64,000 nucleotides of DNA. It comes from Chromohalobacter canadensis (GTDB lineage Bacteria > Pseudomonadota > Gammaproteobacteria > Pseudomonadales > Halomonadaceae). Both the position numbers and the translations under genes were made by a program. Below, one piece after another: positions 55,652-64,000 of the stretch. How positions within the stretch are numbered: the first letter of the stretch is position 1; the number at the start of each line of letters is the position of its first letter. Location of the stretch: the NCBI RefSeq assembly GCF_029544075.1, contig NZ_JAJQJH010000003.1, forward strand, positions 224,484 to 288,483, in the 5' to 3' direction. Under the pieces are notes generated by a model, which ran no database searches, was not told where the DNA came from, and was given only the letters and a program-made list of their open reading frames with translations.

Positions 55652-57157
55652 TCAAGCACTCGCGGCGATGATCTCTTTCCATTTTGCCGGACCAATCTGG
55701 TGGACCGATTCGCCTCGACTGTCGACGGCGACGGTCACTGGCATGTCTTCGACGTCGAACTCATAAATCGCCTCCATCCCAAGATCCTCGAAGGCGACCA
55801 CACGGGATTTCTTGATCGCTTGCGCCACCAAGTATGCAGCCCCTCCTACTGCCATCAGGTAAACGGCTCCGTTGTCGCGGATCGCCTCGATTGCCATCGG
55901 TCCTCGTTCGGCCTTGCCGACCATCCCCTGGAGGCCAGTCTGCTCGAGCATGGTCCGTGTGAACTTATCCATGCGCGTAGCAGTCGTGGGGCCAGCAGGA
56001 CCGACGACTTCGTCGCCAACCGGATCGACAGGCCCTACGTAATAGATGAAGCGTCCACGCAAATCGACGGGTAGTGACTCGCCTTTGGACAGCATATCGA
56101 CCATGCGCTTGTGCGCGGCATCACGGCCAGTGAGCAGTTTCCCATTGAGCAGTAGCGTATCACCCGGCTCCCAGGAGGCCGCTTCTTCCGCTGTGACTGT
56201 GTCCAGGTTCACTCGCTTGACGTTGTCACCCGTTTTACGCGTGATTTGCGGCCAGTCTTCCAACGTCGGAGCGGGCAGTGACGCTGTACCGCTGCCATCC
56301 AGCGTAAAATGAACATGGCGTGTAGCCGCGCAGTTAGGAATGATAGCGACCGGTTTATTGGCAGCGTGGGTGGGATAATCCTTGACCTTGATATCGAGCA
56401 CGGTGGTCAGTCCACCCAGCCCCTGTGCGCCAATGCCGGTGCGATTGACTTGCTCGAAGAGCTCGAGACGCAGCTCCTCGGCACGATTCACAGCACCACG
56501 TGCCTTGAGATCCTGAATGTCGATGGGATCGAGCAAGGCTTCCTTGGCGAGTTCCATGGCCTTTTCAGCGGTGCCGCCGATGCCAATGCCGAGCATGCCC
56601 GGCGGGCACCACCCTGCTCCCATCTTGGGTAACTGCTCCAGAACCCACTCGGCGACATTGTCAGAGGGATTGAGCATCGCAAACTTGGACTTGGCTTCAC
56701 TTCCGCCCCCTTTTGCCGCGACGTGGATCTCAACCTTATCGCCGGGGACCAGCTTGTGATGGATGACTGCTGGCGTATTGTCGCCGGTATTCTGACGCTT
56801 GCCATCAGGATCGGCCAATACCGAGGCACGCAGGATATTATCGGGGAGCTTATACGCTTGGCGGACACCCTCGTTGATCATATCGTCGAGGCTCATATCG
56901 GCTTCCCAGCGCACGTTCATACCGATTTCGACGAAGACCGTCACGATGCCTGTATCCTGACAGATCGGTCGATGACCCTCGGCACACATTCGAGAGTTGA
57001 TCAGAATCTGAGCGATAGCATCGCGAGCGGCGGGATTCTCTTCACGTTGATACGCCTCATGCATGGCGTCGATGAAGTCTTTGGGATGGTAATAAGAAAT
57101 AAACTGCAAGGCATCAGCCACACTCTGGATTACATCATCCTGGCGTATCACGGTCAT
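55652..57157 (-). CDS. Fumarate hydratase class I, iron-sulfur type
   Basis: TCA-cycle enzyme that hydrates fumarate to malate using a [4Fe-4S] cluster. The 501-residue single-chain protein has cluster cysteines expected in RPICQDTGI, IPNCAATRH and a third in KMGAGWCPPG. The C-terminal domain has VGPVDPVGDEVVGPAGPTTATRMD. It is the oxygen-sensitive class, not FumC. Upstream is a perfect TATAAT with an inverted repeat over the expected -35, suggesting regulated transcription. Confidence 0.93.
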   Translation of the reverse strand: MTVIRQDDVIQSVADALQFISYYHPKDFIDAMHEAYQREENPAARDAIAQILINSRMCAEGHRPICQDTGIVTVFVEIGMNVRWEADMSLDDMINEGVRQAYKLPDNILRASVLADPDGKRQNTGDNTPAVIHHKLVPGDKVEIHVAAKGGGSEAKSKFAMLNPSDNVAEWVLEQLPKMGAGWCPPGMLGIGIGGTAEKAMELAKEALLDPIDIQDLKARGAVNRAEELRLELFEQVNRTGIGAQGLGGLTTVLDIKVKDYPTHAANKPVAIIPNCAATRHVHFTLDGSGTASLPAPTLEDWPQITRKTGDNVKRVNLDTVTAEEAASWEPGDTLLLNGKLLTGRDAAHKRMVDMLSKGESLPVDLRGRFIYYVGPVDPVGDEVVGPAGPTTATRMDKFTRTMLEQTGLQGMVGKAERGPMAIEAIRDNGAVYLMAVGGAAYLVAQAIKKSRVVAFEDLGMEAIYEFDVEDMPVTVAVDSRGESVHQIGPAKWKEIIAASA

Positions 57158-57230
57158 GAAAGAGACTCCTTATTGTAGGTAACATTGAGCGAGGGTTTCG
57201 TCAGGAAACGTCGCGAGAAACAAACACAGG

Positions 57231-57269
57231 ATTATACCGAAAATGAGCGATTACGCTTGAGGTAATCGC
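57231..57269 (-). promoter_or_regulatory. Fumarase promoter -10 with overlapping inverted repeat
   Basis: Minus-strand TATAAT at 57231-57236, with no good -35 at 16-18 bases. In that place lies GCGATTAC / GTAATCGC (57247-57254 and 57262-57269), an 8-bp inverted repeat with a 7-base spacer. It could be an operator or activator site. As it also lies 80 bases behind the uvrB stop and is followed by TCATTTT on the same strand, it could instead be the uvrB terminator. Confidence 0.45.
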
Positions 57270-57349
57270 CCAAAGTCTACATGGATGATGGAGGCTTTAT
57301 TTTTGACTATTTCAGATAGAAGATAACGGTATAAATCTATACATTGCCA

Positions 57350-59380
57350 TTACCCCAATTCAAGCAACCGTGCCTTCAGGGATTGCAGTTGATCGCGCAG
57401 CCGCGTGGCTTCTTCGAACTCCAGATTTTGCGCCGCTTCATGCATGGCGTCCTCGAGCTTGCCAATTTCCCGCGTCAGGCCTGCGGCATCCATCTGATTG
57501 AGCTGCTCGGCACTGTAGTCGCCCGGGGCTTCGGCGACACGCTTGTCGGGGCGCTTATGTCCCGTTTTCTTACCAGGTGTCTGAGCCCCTTCCATGATAT
57601 CGGCAACCGACTTCGTCACCGTCTTGGGCGTGATGTCATTCTCTTCGTTGAACGCGATCTGCTTTTCACGACGGCGTTCGGTTTCATCCATCGCCCGACG
57701 CATCGAATCCGTGATCCGGTCACCGTAAAGAATCGCCTTGCCGTGCGCGTTACGCGCCGCACGCCCGATGGTCTGAATCAGTGAACGTTCAGCACGTAGG
57801 AAGCCCTCCTTATCGGCATCGAGTATCGCCACCAACGAGACTTCCGGGATATCTAGCCCCTCTCGCAGCAGGTTGATGCCTACGAGCACATCAAATTTCC
57901 CCAGCCGCAAGTCGCGAATGATTTCGATGCGCTCAACGGTATCGATATCGGAGTGCAGGTAGCGAACACGGACATCGTGCTCGTCGAAATACTCGGTGAG
58001 ATCTTCGGCCATGCGTTTGGTCAACGTTGTCACCAGAACGCGCTCCCCTACATCGGCACGCAGCCGAATCTCGGAGAGCAAATCATCTACCTGCGTACCT
58101 GCCGGCCGCACTTCGATTTCGGGATCGACCAAGCCAGTGGGACGCACGACCTGCTCGACGACCTGGCCTGCATGTTCTGCTTCATACTTGCCCGGCGTCG
58201 CAGAAACAAAGGTAGCCTGCGGGCAGATACGCTCCCATTCCTCGAACTTCATTGGACGATTGTCCAATGCCGAGGGTAGCCGGAAGCCGTATTCGACCAG
58301 CGTTTCCTTGCGTGAACGGTCCCCCTTGTACATACCGCCCACTTGGGGAACGCTGACGTGAGATTCATCGATGAACAACAGCGCATCATCTGGGAGATAA
58401 TCGAAGAACGTCGGGGGTGGCTCGCCCGGCGCGCGGCCCGAGAGATAGCGCGAGTAGTTCTCGATGCCGTTGCAATATCCCAGTTCGAGCATCATTTCGA
58501 TATCATAAAGCGTACGCTGCTCAAGACGCTGGGCTTCGACGAGCTTGTCGTTCTTGCGCAACCAGTCCAACCGCTCGGCCAGCTCGGCCTTGATGTCATC
58601 CACGGCGCCGAGAATCGTCTCACGCGGTGTCACGTAGTGGCTCTTGGGATAAATCGTCATACGCGGCACCTTGCCACGCACTTCGCCGGTCAGAGGGTCG
58701 AACAGGCTGATGGTCTCGATCTCGTCATCGAAAAGCTCCACCCTCACTGCTTCGTCTTCCGCATCTGCCGGGAAGACGTCGATGACATCTCCTCTAACGC
58801 GATAGGTCCCGCGACGAAAATCCATGTCGTTGCGGGTATATTGCAGTTCGGCGAGGCGCCGCAGGAAGGTACGCTGATCGATCAGTTCGCCACGGTTGAA
58901 GTGCAAGCGCATCTTCAAGTACTGATCGGGATCCCCCAAGCCGTAAATGGCCGAGACGGACACCACGATCAGCGAATCACGACGCTCCAGAAGCGCTTTG
59001 GTCGCCGAGAGACGCATCTGCTCGATATGGTCGTTGATCGAGGCATCCTTCTCGATGAAGGTGTCCGACGACGGCACATAGGCTTCCGGCTGATAGTAGT
59101 CGTAATACGAAACGAAATACTCGACCGCGTTATCGGGGAAAAAGCTCTTGAACTCGCCGTAAAGCTGGGCGGCTAGCGTCTTGTTCGGGGCCATGACAAT
59201 GGTCGGACGCTGTAGGCGCTCCACCACGTTGGCCATGGTGAACGTTTTCCCGGACCCGGTGACACCGAGCAGTGTTTGATGCGCAAGTCCAGCATTGTAG
59301 CCATGTATCAGGCCTTCAATAGCCGCCGGCTGATCGCCTGCAGGCTGGAATTGCGACTGAATGCGAAAGGGTTTGCTCAT
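57350..59380 (-). CDS. uvrB: Excinuclease ABC subunit B
   Basis: Damage-verification helicase of nucleotide excision repair. The 676-residue protein has Walker [11 protein letters not shown], the beta-hairpin [20 protein letters not shown], helicase motifs ([28 protein letters not shown]) and a C-terminal UVR domain ([20 protein letters not shown]), which binds UvrA and UvrC. ATG at 59380 ([10 protein letters not shown]) is the family start; a TTG/ATG three codons upstream is possible. Confidence 0.97.
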   Translation of the reverse strand: MSKPFRIQSQFQPAGDQPAAIEGLIHGYNAGLAHQTLLGVTGSGKTFTMANVVERLQRPTIVMAPNKTLAAQLYGEFKSFFPDNAVEYFVSYYDYYQPEAYVPSSDTFIEKDASINDHIEQMRLSATKALLERRDSLIVVSVSAIYGLGDPDQYLKMRLHFNRGELIDQRTFLRRLAELQYTRNDMDFRRGTYRVRGDVIDVFPADAEDEAVRVELFDDEIETISLFDPLTGEVRGKVPRMTIYPKSHYVTPRETILGAVDDIKAELAERLDWLRKNDKLVEAQRLEQRTLYDIEMMLELGYCNGIENYSRYLSGRAPGEPPPTFFDYLPDDALLFIDESHVSVPQVGGMYKGDRSRKETLVEYGFRLPSALDNRPMKFEEWERICPQATFVSATPGKYEAEHAGQVVEQVVRPTGLVDPEIEVRPAGTQVDDLLSEIRLRADVGERVLVTTLTKRMAEDLTEYFDEHDVRVRYLHSDIDTVERIEIIRDLRLGKFDVLVGINLLREGLDIPEVSLVAILDADKEGFLRAERSLIQTIGRAARNAHGKAILYGDRITDSMRRAMDETERRREKQIAFNEENDITPKTVTKSVADIMEGAQTPGKKTGHKRPDKRVAEAPGDYSAEQLNQMDAAGLTREIGKLEDAMHEAAQNLEFEEATRLRDQLQSLKARLLELG

Positions 59381-59419
59381 GAGTCTCACATAAGGGCGAG
59401 GTAAGGGCCGTTCAAGCCT

Positions 59420-59437
59420 TGACCGCGGTTGCGGTCA
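59420..59437 (-). terminator. Hairpin at the osmC stop
   Basis: TGACCGC / GCGGTCA, a 7-bp stem with a 4-base loop that includes the osmC stop codon. No U-run follows, so termination is uncertain. Confidence 0.35.
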
Positions 59438-59836
59438 GGCCGGGCGCGTAGTGATGTCCACCTCGCTGGCGGTCATCAGGCGTTGTATCGGGCAGCGATC
59501 GGCAATCTCGAGCAGACGGTTCAGCGTCTCGGGATCATCGATCCCCTCAAACGCCAGGGTAACGGTAAGCCGGTAATGACCTCGGGCCTCATCACTGGCG
59601 TCACGCTCGACGGTCGCGGTGATCGTTTCCACGGGCAATTGCTTACGCCGCGCGTACATCAGGGCCGTCATGGCCTTGCACGCACCGAGCGACAGATCGA
59701 AATAGTCGTGCGGATCAGGCGCACTTTCATCCCCACCCACCTCTCGCGGAGCATCCACCGCCAACGCCGAAAATTCCTTTACCGTCGCCTGCTGGCGAAG
59801 CGAGCCGTCGCGCTGCGTGATGACCGTGATCGTCAT
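59435..59836 (-). CDS. OsmC family protein
   Basis: A 133-residue OsmC/Ohr-superfamily protein, YhfA-like subgroup, expected to reduce organic hydroperoxides through a cysteine pair. The two cysteines are in LSLGACKAMTALMYARRKQ and ADRCPIQRLM. The ATG at 59836 has GAGAGGT upstream. The next gene upstream, 20 bases away, encodes a short HMA-like protein. Peroxide specificity is not readable from sequence. Confidence 0.87.
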   Translation of the reverse strand: MTITVITQRDGSLRQQATVKEFSALAVDAPREVGGDESAPDPHDYFDLSLGACKAMTALMYARRKQLPVETITATVERDASDEARGHYRLTVTLAFEGIDDPETLNRLLEIADRCPIQRLMTASEVDITTRPA

Positions 59837-59856
59837 GGCTACCTCTCGTGTGACAG

Positions 59857-60048
59857 TCAGTGTGCCTTGTACCCCAGCGCCTGGATGGTTTGCAGCAACG
59901 CCTCGCGCCGCACGCGCCCTTCCACGTCGGCGCCATGACGGCCGACCTCGGCCTCCTCGACGCCGTCCATCTCCATCAGGGCCGTGGTGATGCGATTGAC
60001 ATCCTCGGCACTGTCGACCTGCTCGAAGGTCAGTGCTATACGCGCCAT
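59857..60048 (-). CDS. Small HMA-like ferredoxin-fold protein without CxxC
   Basis: A 63-residue protein whose pattern matches a heavy-metal-associated domain: a hydrophobic first strand (RIALTF), a helix DVNRITTALMEMDGVEEAEV, and the closing LLQTIQALGYKA typical of HMA domains. The metal-binding MxCxxC is replaced by EQVDSAED, and the protein contains no cysteine at all. It is unlikely to carry copper by the usual route. It is 20 bases upstream of osmC on the same strand and probably cotranscribed. Family call is by pattern only. Confidence 0.65.
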   Translation of the reverse strand: MARIALTFEQVDSAEDVNRITTALMEMDGVEEAEVGRHGADVEGRVRREALLQTIQALGYKAH

Positions 60049-60205
60049 GGGGTCTTCTCCATTCGTTCATTCGTTTGCCGGGGAGTTTATCATGGCACAA
60101 CGACGGTGCCGCGGTGGTTGGAAAATCCCTTGCCCGCCCTGATATTCGAGGGTGACATTTGAATACAGTCGAGCGACCGCCGCGTTCGCGATACGGAGTT
60201 ATTCC

Positions 60206-61252
60206 ATGAACGATTGGATTAGTCATCTTGAAACGCAAGGGCTAGTGCGCGCAGCAGAGAATGAGTGGCACTTCGGCGAGGCCGTGTCCCAGGCTCGCGT
60301 GCCTTTGTCGTCCACGGCAATTGCCCCGTTGCCACAGTACTCGATCATGGAAATTGCCGGTCCCGATGCCGAACGTTTTCTCCAGGGGCAGACCAGCGCC
60401 CAGGTTGAACTTGTCAATGGCGAGTTCGCGCCTTTAACGGCATTTTGCTCGCCCAAGGGGCGCATGCTGGCCAACGGCCAATTGATGCGTGTGGACGAGA
60501 CACGCTATTGGCTCCTGCTGGATATCGGCGTAGTAGACCCGTTGCACGCGCACCTCGCGAAATACGCGCCCTTTTACAAGGTCGAGATCACGCGGCCGGC
60601 AACGCGGGTATTCGGTGTACTGGGCGAAGACGCAGCTGCTCAGGTCGAGACTCAGCTCGATGTAGCTGCCCCCGCCACATGGGCTATGGCTCAAAGCCAT
60701 GCAGCGGTCATACTACACCACCCAGGCCCGATGCCTCGCTTCATGATCGTCGCTCCCGAGGCCACGGCCTTGTCCCTATGGAAGGCTTTCGAGAACATCG
60801 CAACGCCCGTCGGCAACGCCGTATGGCGTCTGCAGGATATCCAAGCCGGCCTCGCCTGGTTGGGCGATGCGCAACGTGATAGTTATCTCCCGCAGATGAT
60901 CAACTGGGAAGCCTTGGGTGGTATCAGCTTTCGCAAAGGGTGTTACACCGGACAAGAAGTGGTCGCGCGGGCGCATTTCCGTGGCCAGGTCAAGAAACGT
61001 CTGCTGCGTGCTCAACTGGAAAGCGACACGCTACCGACGCTCGGAACGCCCGTACACGACACTAACGGCAAATCTCAAGGCGACGTCGTGTGCGCTGCCC
61101 TAAACGCTGACGGAAAAGCCGAAGTACTCGCTATCATTACGCAGCGCGATGAACCTCGCGAGCTCAACATCGATGGCGTTCCGCTCAAGCGTCTAGCGTT
61201 ACCCTATGCGATCGAACGCGTCGATCCAGAAAGTATGTCTCTTCAGGCTTGA
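60206..61252 (+). CDS. ygfZ: Folate-binding protein YgfZ
   Basis: Folate-dependent protein needed for several Fe-S enzymes, including the tRNA methylthiotransferase MiaB. The 348-residue protein has the GcvT-like fold and the family signature ISFRKGCYTGQEVVARAHFRG with its essential cysteine. The ATG at 60206 has GGAG upstream; the frame extends to 60152 without family similarity. Its last 10 bases overlap tatD on the other strand. Confidence 0.94.
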   Translation: MNDWISHLETQGLVRAAENEWHFGEAVSQARVPLSSTAIAPLPQYSIMEIAGPDAERFLQGQTSAQVELVNGEFAPLTAFCSPKGRMLANGQLMRVDETRYWLLLDIGVVDPLHAHLAKYAPFYKVEITRPATRVFGVLGEDAAAQVETQLDVAAPATWAMAQSHAAVILHHPGPMPRFMIVAPEATALSLWKAFENIATPVGNAVWRLQDIQAGLAWLGDAQRDSYLPQMINWEALGGISFRKGCYTGQEVVARAHFRGQVKKRLLRAQLESDTLPTLGTPVHDTNGKSQGDVVCAALNADGKAEVLAIITQRDEPRELNIDGVPLKRLALPYAIERVDPESMSLQA

Positions 61253-62022
61253 TGTGGCACCAATCCGAATAGGCGGCGCGCGGTGGCGGTGCTCTGCATT
61301 GCCACCGCGGCATAGGACTGTTCTCGGAGCTCAGACACCGTTTCACACACAGCATGAACTCGGGCTGGCTCATTGCGTCGCCCTTGCTCGCCGTACAGCG
61401 GCATATCCGGGCTATCGGTCTCGAGGACATAACCATCGTCGGGCAGCGAACGTATAGCGCGCCGTAGGCGCTTAGCGCGTGCATAGGTCGCGCCCCCGCC
61501 GATCCCCAGAACGAAGCCCGCCTCCAGGAAGCCTTGAGCCTGTTCGGGGCTCCCCGAGAACGCGTGTATCAGGCCACCGGCAGGCAATGCGAGCTGGCGC
61601 AAGCGCTTTACCACTTGATCGTTGGCCTGGACACAGTGAATCACAACCGGCAGGTGGCGCCGCTTAGCGATGCGTAATTGCGCATCGAAGAGTTGCCATT
61701 GGCGATCGAGATCATCAAGACGCGCGTCGATGCCACATTCGCCGAGGGCGACGGTATCCGGGTAGGCGTCGAGCTGGGCTTCAAGAGCGTTAGTATCTTC
61801 GGGCGTATGGGCCTGAAGAAAGTAAGGGTGCAGCCCATAGCAGACACTGATCTCTGAACGTCGCCCAAGAGCGGCTACCTGTGGCCAACGCTCACGCGTC
61901 GTCCCCGGAACAATGTAATGTCCCACTCCAGCCTTGGCCGCACGCGCCAGTACAGCATCGCGGTCTTCATCGAAGACATCGAAATCGAGATGACAATGGG
62001 CATCGATCAGAGTCGCAGACAT
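61243..62022 (-). CDS. TatD-family deoxyribonuclease
   Basis: A 259-residue metal-dependent hydrolase of the TatD family (3'-5' exonuclease in studied members). Metal ligands are in IDAHCHLDFDVF, GECGIDARL, VIHCVQANDQ and ETDSPDMPL. The HAFSGSPEQAQGFLEAGF motif is typical. Among TatD proteins it resembles the YjjV branch more than TatD itself. It starts 65 bases after the prfC gene ends and overlaps ygfZ by 10 bases, convergent. Confidence 0.9.
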   Translation of the reverse strand: MSATLIDAHCHLDFDVFDEDRDAVLARAAKAGVGHYIVPGTTRERWPQVAALGRRSEISVCYGLHPYFLQAHTPEDTNALEAQLDAYPDTVALGECGIDARLDDLDRQWQLFDAQLRIAKRRHLPVVIHCVQANDQVVKRLRQLALPAGGLIHAFSGSPEQAQGFLEAGFVLGIGGGATYARAKRLRRAIRSLPDDGYVLETDSPDMPLYGEQGRRNEPARVHAVCETVSELREQSYAAVAMQSTATARRLFGLVPHQA

Positions 62023-62087
62023 GGTGTGCCTCTCTCGCCGACGCATACGATGGGGATGAGTCGGCGAAGACGAAATGCTAGCGGGAC

Positions 62088-63677
62088 TTAGTGTTCGCGC
62101 GTGGCCCGGAATTCAACGTCCGGCCAACGCTCCTGTGTCATCTGCAGGTTGACGCGCGTCGGCGCCAGATAAGTGAGATAGTCTCCACCGTCCCAGGCAA
62201 GGTTGGTGCTGGCCTTGCGCTTCAGCTCATCAAGCATCTTGGCGTCGTTGCAATATACCCAACGCGCGGTTTGTACGTTGACCGGCTCATAAAGGCAATC
62301 GACCTTATACTCCTGCTTCAGGCGATGCGCGACGACATCGAACTGCAGTGACCCGACGGCACCGACAATCAAGTCGTTGTTGTCCATCGGCATGAACACC
62401 TGCGTCGCGCCCTCCTCCGAGAGCTGCTTCAACCCTTTTTGCAGGGCCTTCATCTTGAGCGGATCACGCAATCGCACACGTTTGAAAAGCTCGGGCGCAA
62501 AGTGCGGAATACCCGTGAAGCGCATATCCTCGTTCAGAGTGAAGGTATCGCCGATCTGAATCGTGCCATGGTTGTGCAATCCGATGATGTCGCCGGGCCA
62601 CGCTTCTTCGACATGAGAACGGTCAGATGCCATGAACGTCAGTGCATCGGCAATCTTAACGTCTTTACCAATGCGCACGTGGCGCATCTTCATGTTCTTG
62701 TCGTACTTCCCTGAACACACCCGTAAGAAGGCAACCCGGTCACGGTGCTTGGGATCCATATTAGCCTGGATCTTGAACACGAAACCGGTGAAACGTTCGT
62801 CACTTGCTTCTACGGTGCGCTTATTGGTATCGCGGGCTAACGGTGAGGGCGCATATTCGACGAAACCATCGAGCATTTCACGCACCCCGAAATTACCCAT
62901 GGCCGTTCCAAAGTACACTGGGGTGAGGTCGCCGCGGCGGTATGCATCAAGATCGAAAGTATGAGACGCGCCGCGAACCAACTCGACTTCCGCCCGTAAT
63001 TCCTCCGCAGCATCCTGGCCTAATGTTTCCTCGACCTCGGGGCTATCGAGCCCTTCGATGCGCAGATCTTCCGGGATCCGGTTGCCTTGGCCCTGCTTGT
63101 AAAGGTGAATGACATCATTGTAGAGGTGATAGACGCCACGAAAATGGCGCCCCATCCCCACCGGCCAAGTCATCGGGGCACACTGAATGTTCAGTACCGT
63201 CTCGACTTCATCCATCACCTCGACCGGGTCACGGATATCACGGTCCATCTTATTGATGAATGTCAGAATTGGCGTCGTCCGCAAACGACAGACATCCATC
63301 AGCTTGATAGTACGGTCCTCGACCCCTTTGGCACCATCGATCACCATTAGTGCCGAATCCACGGCCGTCAGCGTTCGGTAAGTATCCTCGGAAAAGTCTT
63401 CGTGGCCAGGCGTATCGAGCAGATTGACGATCCGACCGTTGTACGGGAACTGCATCACGGAAGTCGTTACCGAGATGCCACGCTCCTGCTCCATCTTCAT
63501 CCAGTCGGAGGTCGCATGACGTTCATCGCGCTTGCTCTTGACCGAACCAGCGAGCTGAATCGCGTTGCCAAACAGGAGCATTTTTTCGGTAATGGTGGTC
63601 TTGCCGGCGTCGGGGTGCGAGATAATGGCGAAGGTCCGGCGTAATTCTGCTTCTTTAGCCACTTGAGTGTCTGACAT
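62088..63677 (-). CDS. prfC: Peptide chain release factor 3
   Basis: GTPase that recycles RF1 and RF2 from the ribosome. The 529-residue protein has G1 [16 protein letters not shown]3 [15 protein letters not shown]4 FINKMDRD and the RF3-type [20 protein letters not shown]. Domain II/III follows with [17 protein letters not shown]. Length fits. It is downstream of the rRNA operon end on the same strand, separated by two hairpins and about 120 bases. Confidence 0.96.
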   Translation of the reverse strand: MSDTQVAKEAELRRTFAIISHPDAGKTTITEKMLLFGNAIQLAGSVKSKRDERHATSDWMKMEQERGISVTTSVMQFPYNGRIVNLLDTPGHEDFSEDTYRTLTAVDSALMVIDGAKGVEDRTIKLMDVCRLRTTPILTFINKMDRDIRDPVEVMDEVETVLNIQCAPMTWPVGMGRHFRGVYHLYNDVIHLYKQGQGNRIPEDLRIEGLDSPEVEETLGQDAAEELRAEVELVRGASHTFDLDAYRRGDLTPVYFGTAMGNFGVREMLDGFVEYAPSPLARDTNKRTVEASDERFTGFVFKIQANMDPKHRDRVAFLRVCSGKYDKNMKMRHVRIGKDVKIADALTFMASDRSHVEEAWPGDIIGLHNHGTIQIGDTFTLNEDMRFTGIPHFAPELFKRVRLRDPLKMKALQKGLKQLSEEGATQVFMPMDNNDLIVGAVGSLQFDVVAHRLKQEYKVDCLYEPVNVQTARWVYCNDAKMLDELKRKASTNLAWDGGDYLTYLAPTRVNLQMTQERWPDVEFRATREH

Positions 63678-63796
63678 CGATATACTTCGCTGATTTGCGG
63701 CAGTCGATGCTGATAAAGCATCTGACTGAAAAGAGTGGATTCTTGCCGCGAATTGTACTGCTTAGACGTGCATGTGGGTAGAGGCCCATAAACGAC

Positions 63797-63828
63797 AAAA
63801 CCCCCGCCTCTTTCGAAGCTGGGGTTTT
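63797..63828 (-). terminator. Second terminator downstream of 5S rRNA
   Basis: AAAACCCC / GGGGTTTT stems (63797-63804, 63821-63828) with a 16-base loop. On the minus strand the right arm ends in TTTTG. It follows the 5S remnant, as the other hairpin follows the true 5S. Confidence 0.65.
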
Positions 63829-63829
63829 A

Positions 63830-63888
63830 GAAGAAATGCCTGACGCATGACCCGGCCGGCGCGCCGGGACTCGCCGTGGGGAAGCCCC
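63830..63888 (-). pseudogene. Remnant of a second 5S rRNA 3' end
   Basis: Two blocks match the real 5S end at 63924-63967. GAAGAAATGCCTGACG at 63830-63845 is identical to 63924-63939, and TGGGGAAGCCCC at 63877-63888 is identical to 63956-63967. Between the blocks the fragment is 15 bases longer and includes a perfect CCGGCGCGCCGG palindrome (63856-63867). The 5' part of a 5S gene is absent. It looks like the relic of a tandem 5S copy followed by its own terminator. Confidence 0.6.
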
Positions 63889-63898
63889 TCAACGAATG

Positions 63899-63921
63899 AA
63901 CCCCGACCAAGGGCCGGGGTT
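63899..63921 (-). terminator. Terminator of the rRNA operon, just after 5S
   Basis: AACCCCGACC / GGCCGGGGTT, a 10-bp stem with one mismatch and a 3-base loop, about 10 bases after the 5S 3' end on the minus strand. It is followed by CATTCGTTG, a weak U-tract. Confidence 0.6.
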
Positions 63922-63930
63922 CGGAAGAAA

Positions 63931-64000
63931 TGCCTGACGATGACCTACTCTCGCATGGGGAAGCCCCACACTACCATCGGCGCTAAGCGGTTTCACTGCT
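63931..64000 (-). rRNA. rrf: 5S ribosomal RNA, 3' part, cut by window edge
   Basis: The minus strand reads the conserved 5S 3' half: GCGCCGATGGTAGTGTGGGG, then CATGCGAGAGTAGGTCATCG and TCAGGCA. It ends near 63931, judged from the helix I sequence GTCAGGCA that pairs with the 5' end. The 5' part and the rest of the rRNA operon lie beyond the right edge, transcribed toward prfC. Confidence 0.93.

Overview
The window reads as chromosome of a moderately halophilic gammaproteobacterium of the Halomonadaceae, most likely Chromohalobacter or a close Halomonas relative. The main reasons are a complete ectABC ectoine operon whose EctA and EctB closely resemble the Chromohalobacter proteins as I remember them, a class I fumarase, a MupP-type phosphatase behind ubiG, and gene orders shared with Pseudomonas and Halomonas. 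GC content is high except in a few AT-rich intergenic spacers. No similarity search was run; all family calls come from motifs and remembered family architecture.

Layout. 1-5627: 5' part of metH (minus strand, running off the left edge), nfuA, a KfrA-like coiled-coil DNA-binding protein divergent from a tyrosine recombinase, then sufE. 5690-10367: zur-hisI-yidD, then a three-gene set of retropepsin-like lipoprotein, inactive-transglutaminase membrane protein and ATP-grasp ligase. 10368-14735: an unusual spacer, ectABC and glutathione reductase. 14865-22454: carbonic anhydrase, a five-gene peptide/nickel-type ABC transporter and a LysR regulator. 22539-31452: YheT hydrolase, msrA, ychJ, tamAB and a coiled-coil membrane protein. 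31609-36149: sodB, a divergent UDP-sugar dehydrogenase with galU, and ubiG-mupP.

36159-47491 is one long minus-strand run in which genes overlap or lie close together: fmdB-like, aspS, yebC, ruvCAB, ybgC, tolQRAB, pal, cpoB and a YciK-like SDR. It joins translation, Holliday-junction resolution and the Tol-Pal envelope machine. 47712-50601 is a compact cluster of hydroxyacid dehydrogenase, ribokinase-like and nucleoside hydrolase genes. 50654-63677 holds acylphosphatase, a YihY protein, nadM-nudix, a HypT-like LysR, cardiolipin synthase, fumarase, uvrB, osmC, a CxxC-less HMA-like protein, ygfZ, tatD and prfC. The right edge cuts into a minus-strand 5S rRNA, the end of an rRNA operon, followed by a fragment of a second 5S 3' end.

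The region is mostly core genome. The most unusual items are the retropepsin/transglutaminase-like/ATP-grasp module, a perfect 15-10-15 inverted repeat between the KfrA-like and recombinase genes, a hairpin with a U-rich tail inside the ectoine operon between ectB and ectC, a UDP-glucose dehydrogenase homologue lacking the catalytic cysteine, and the 5S rRNA remnant.
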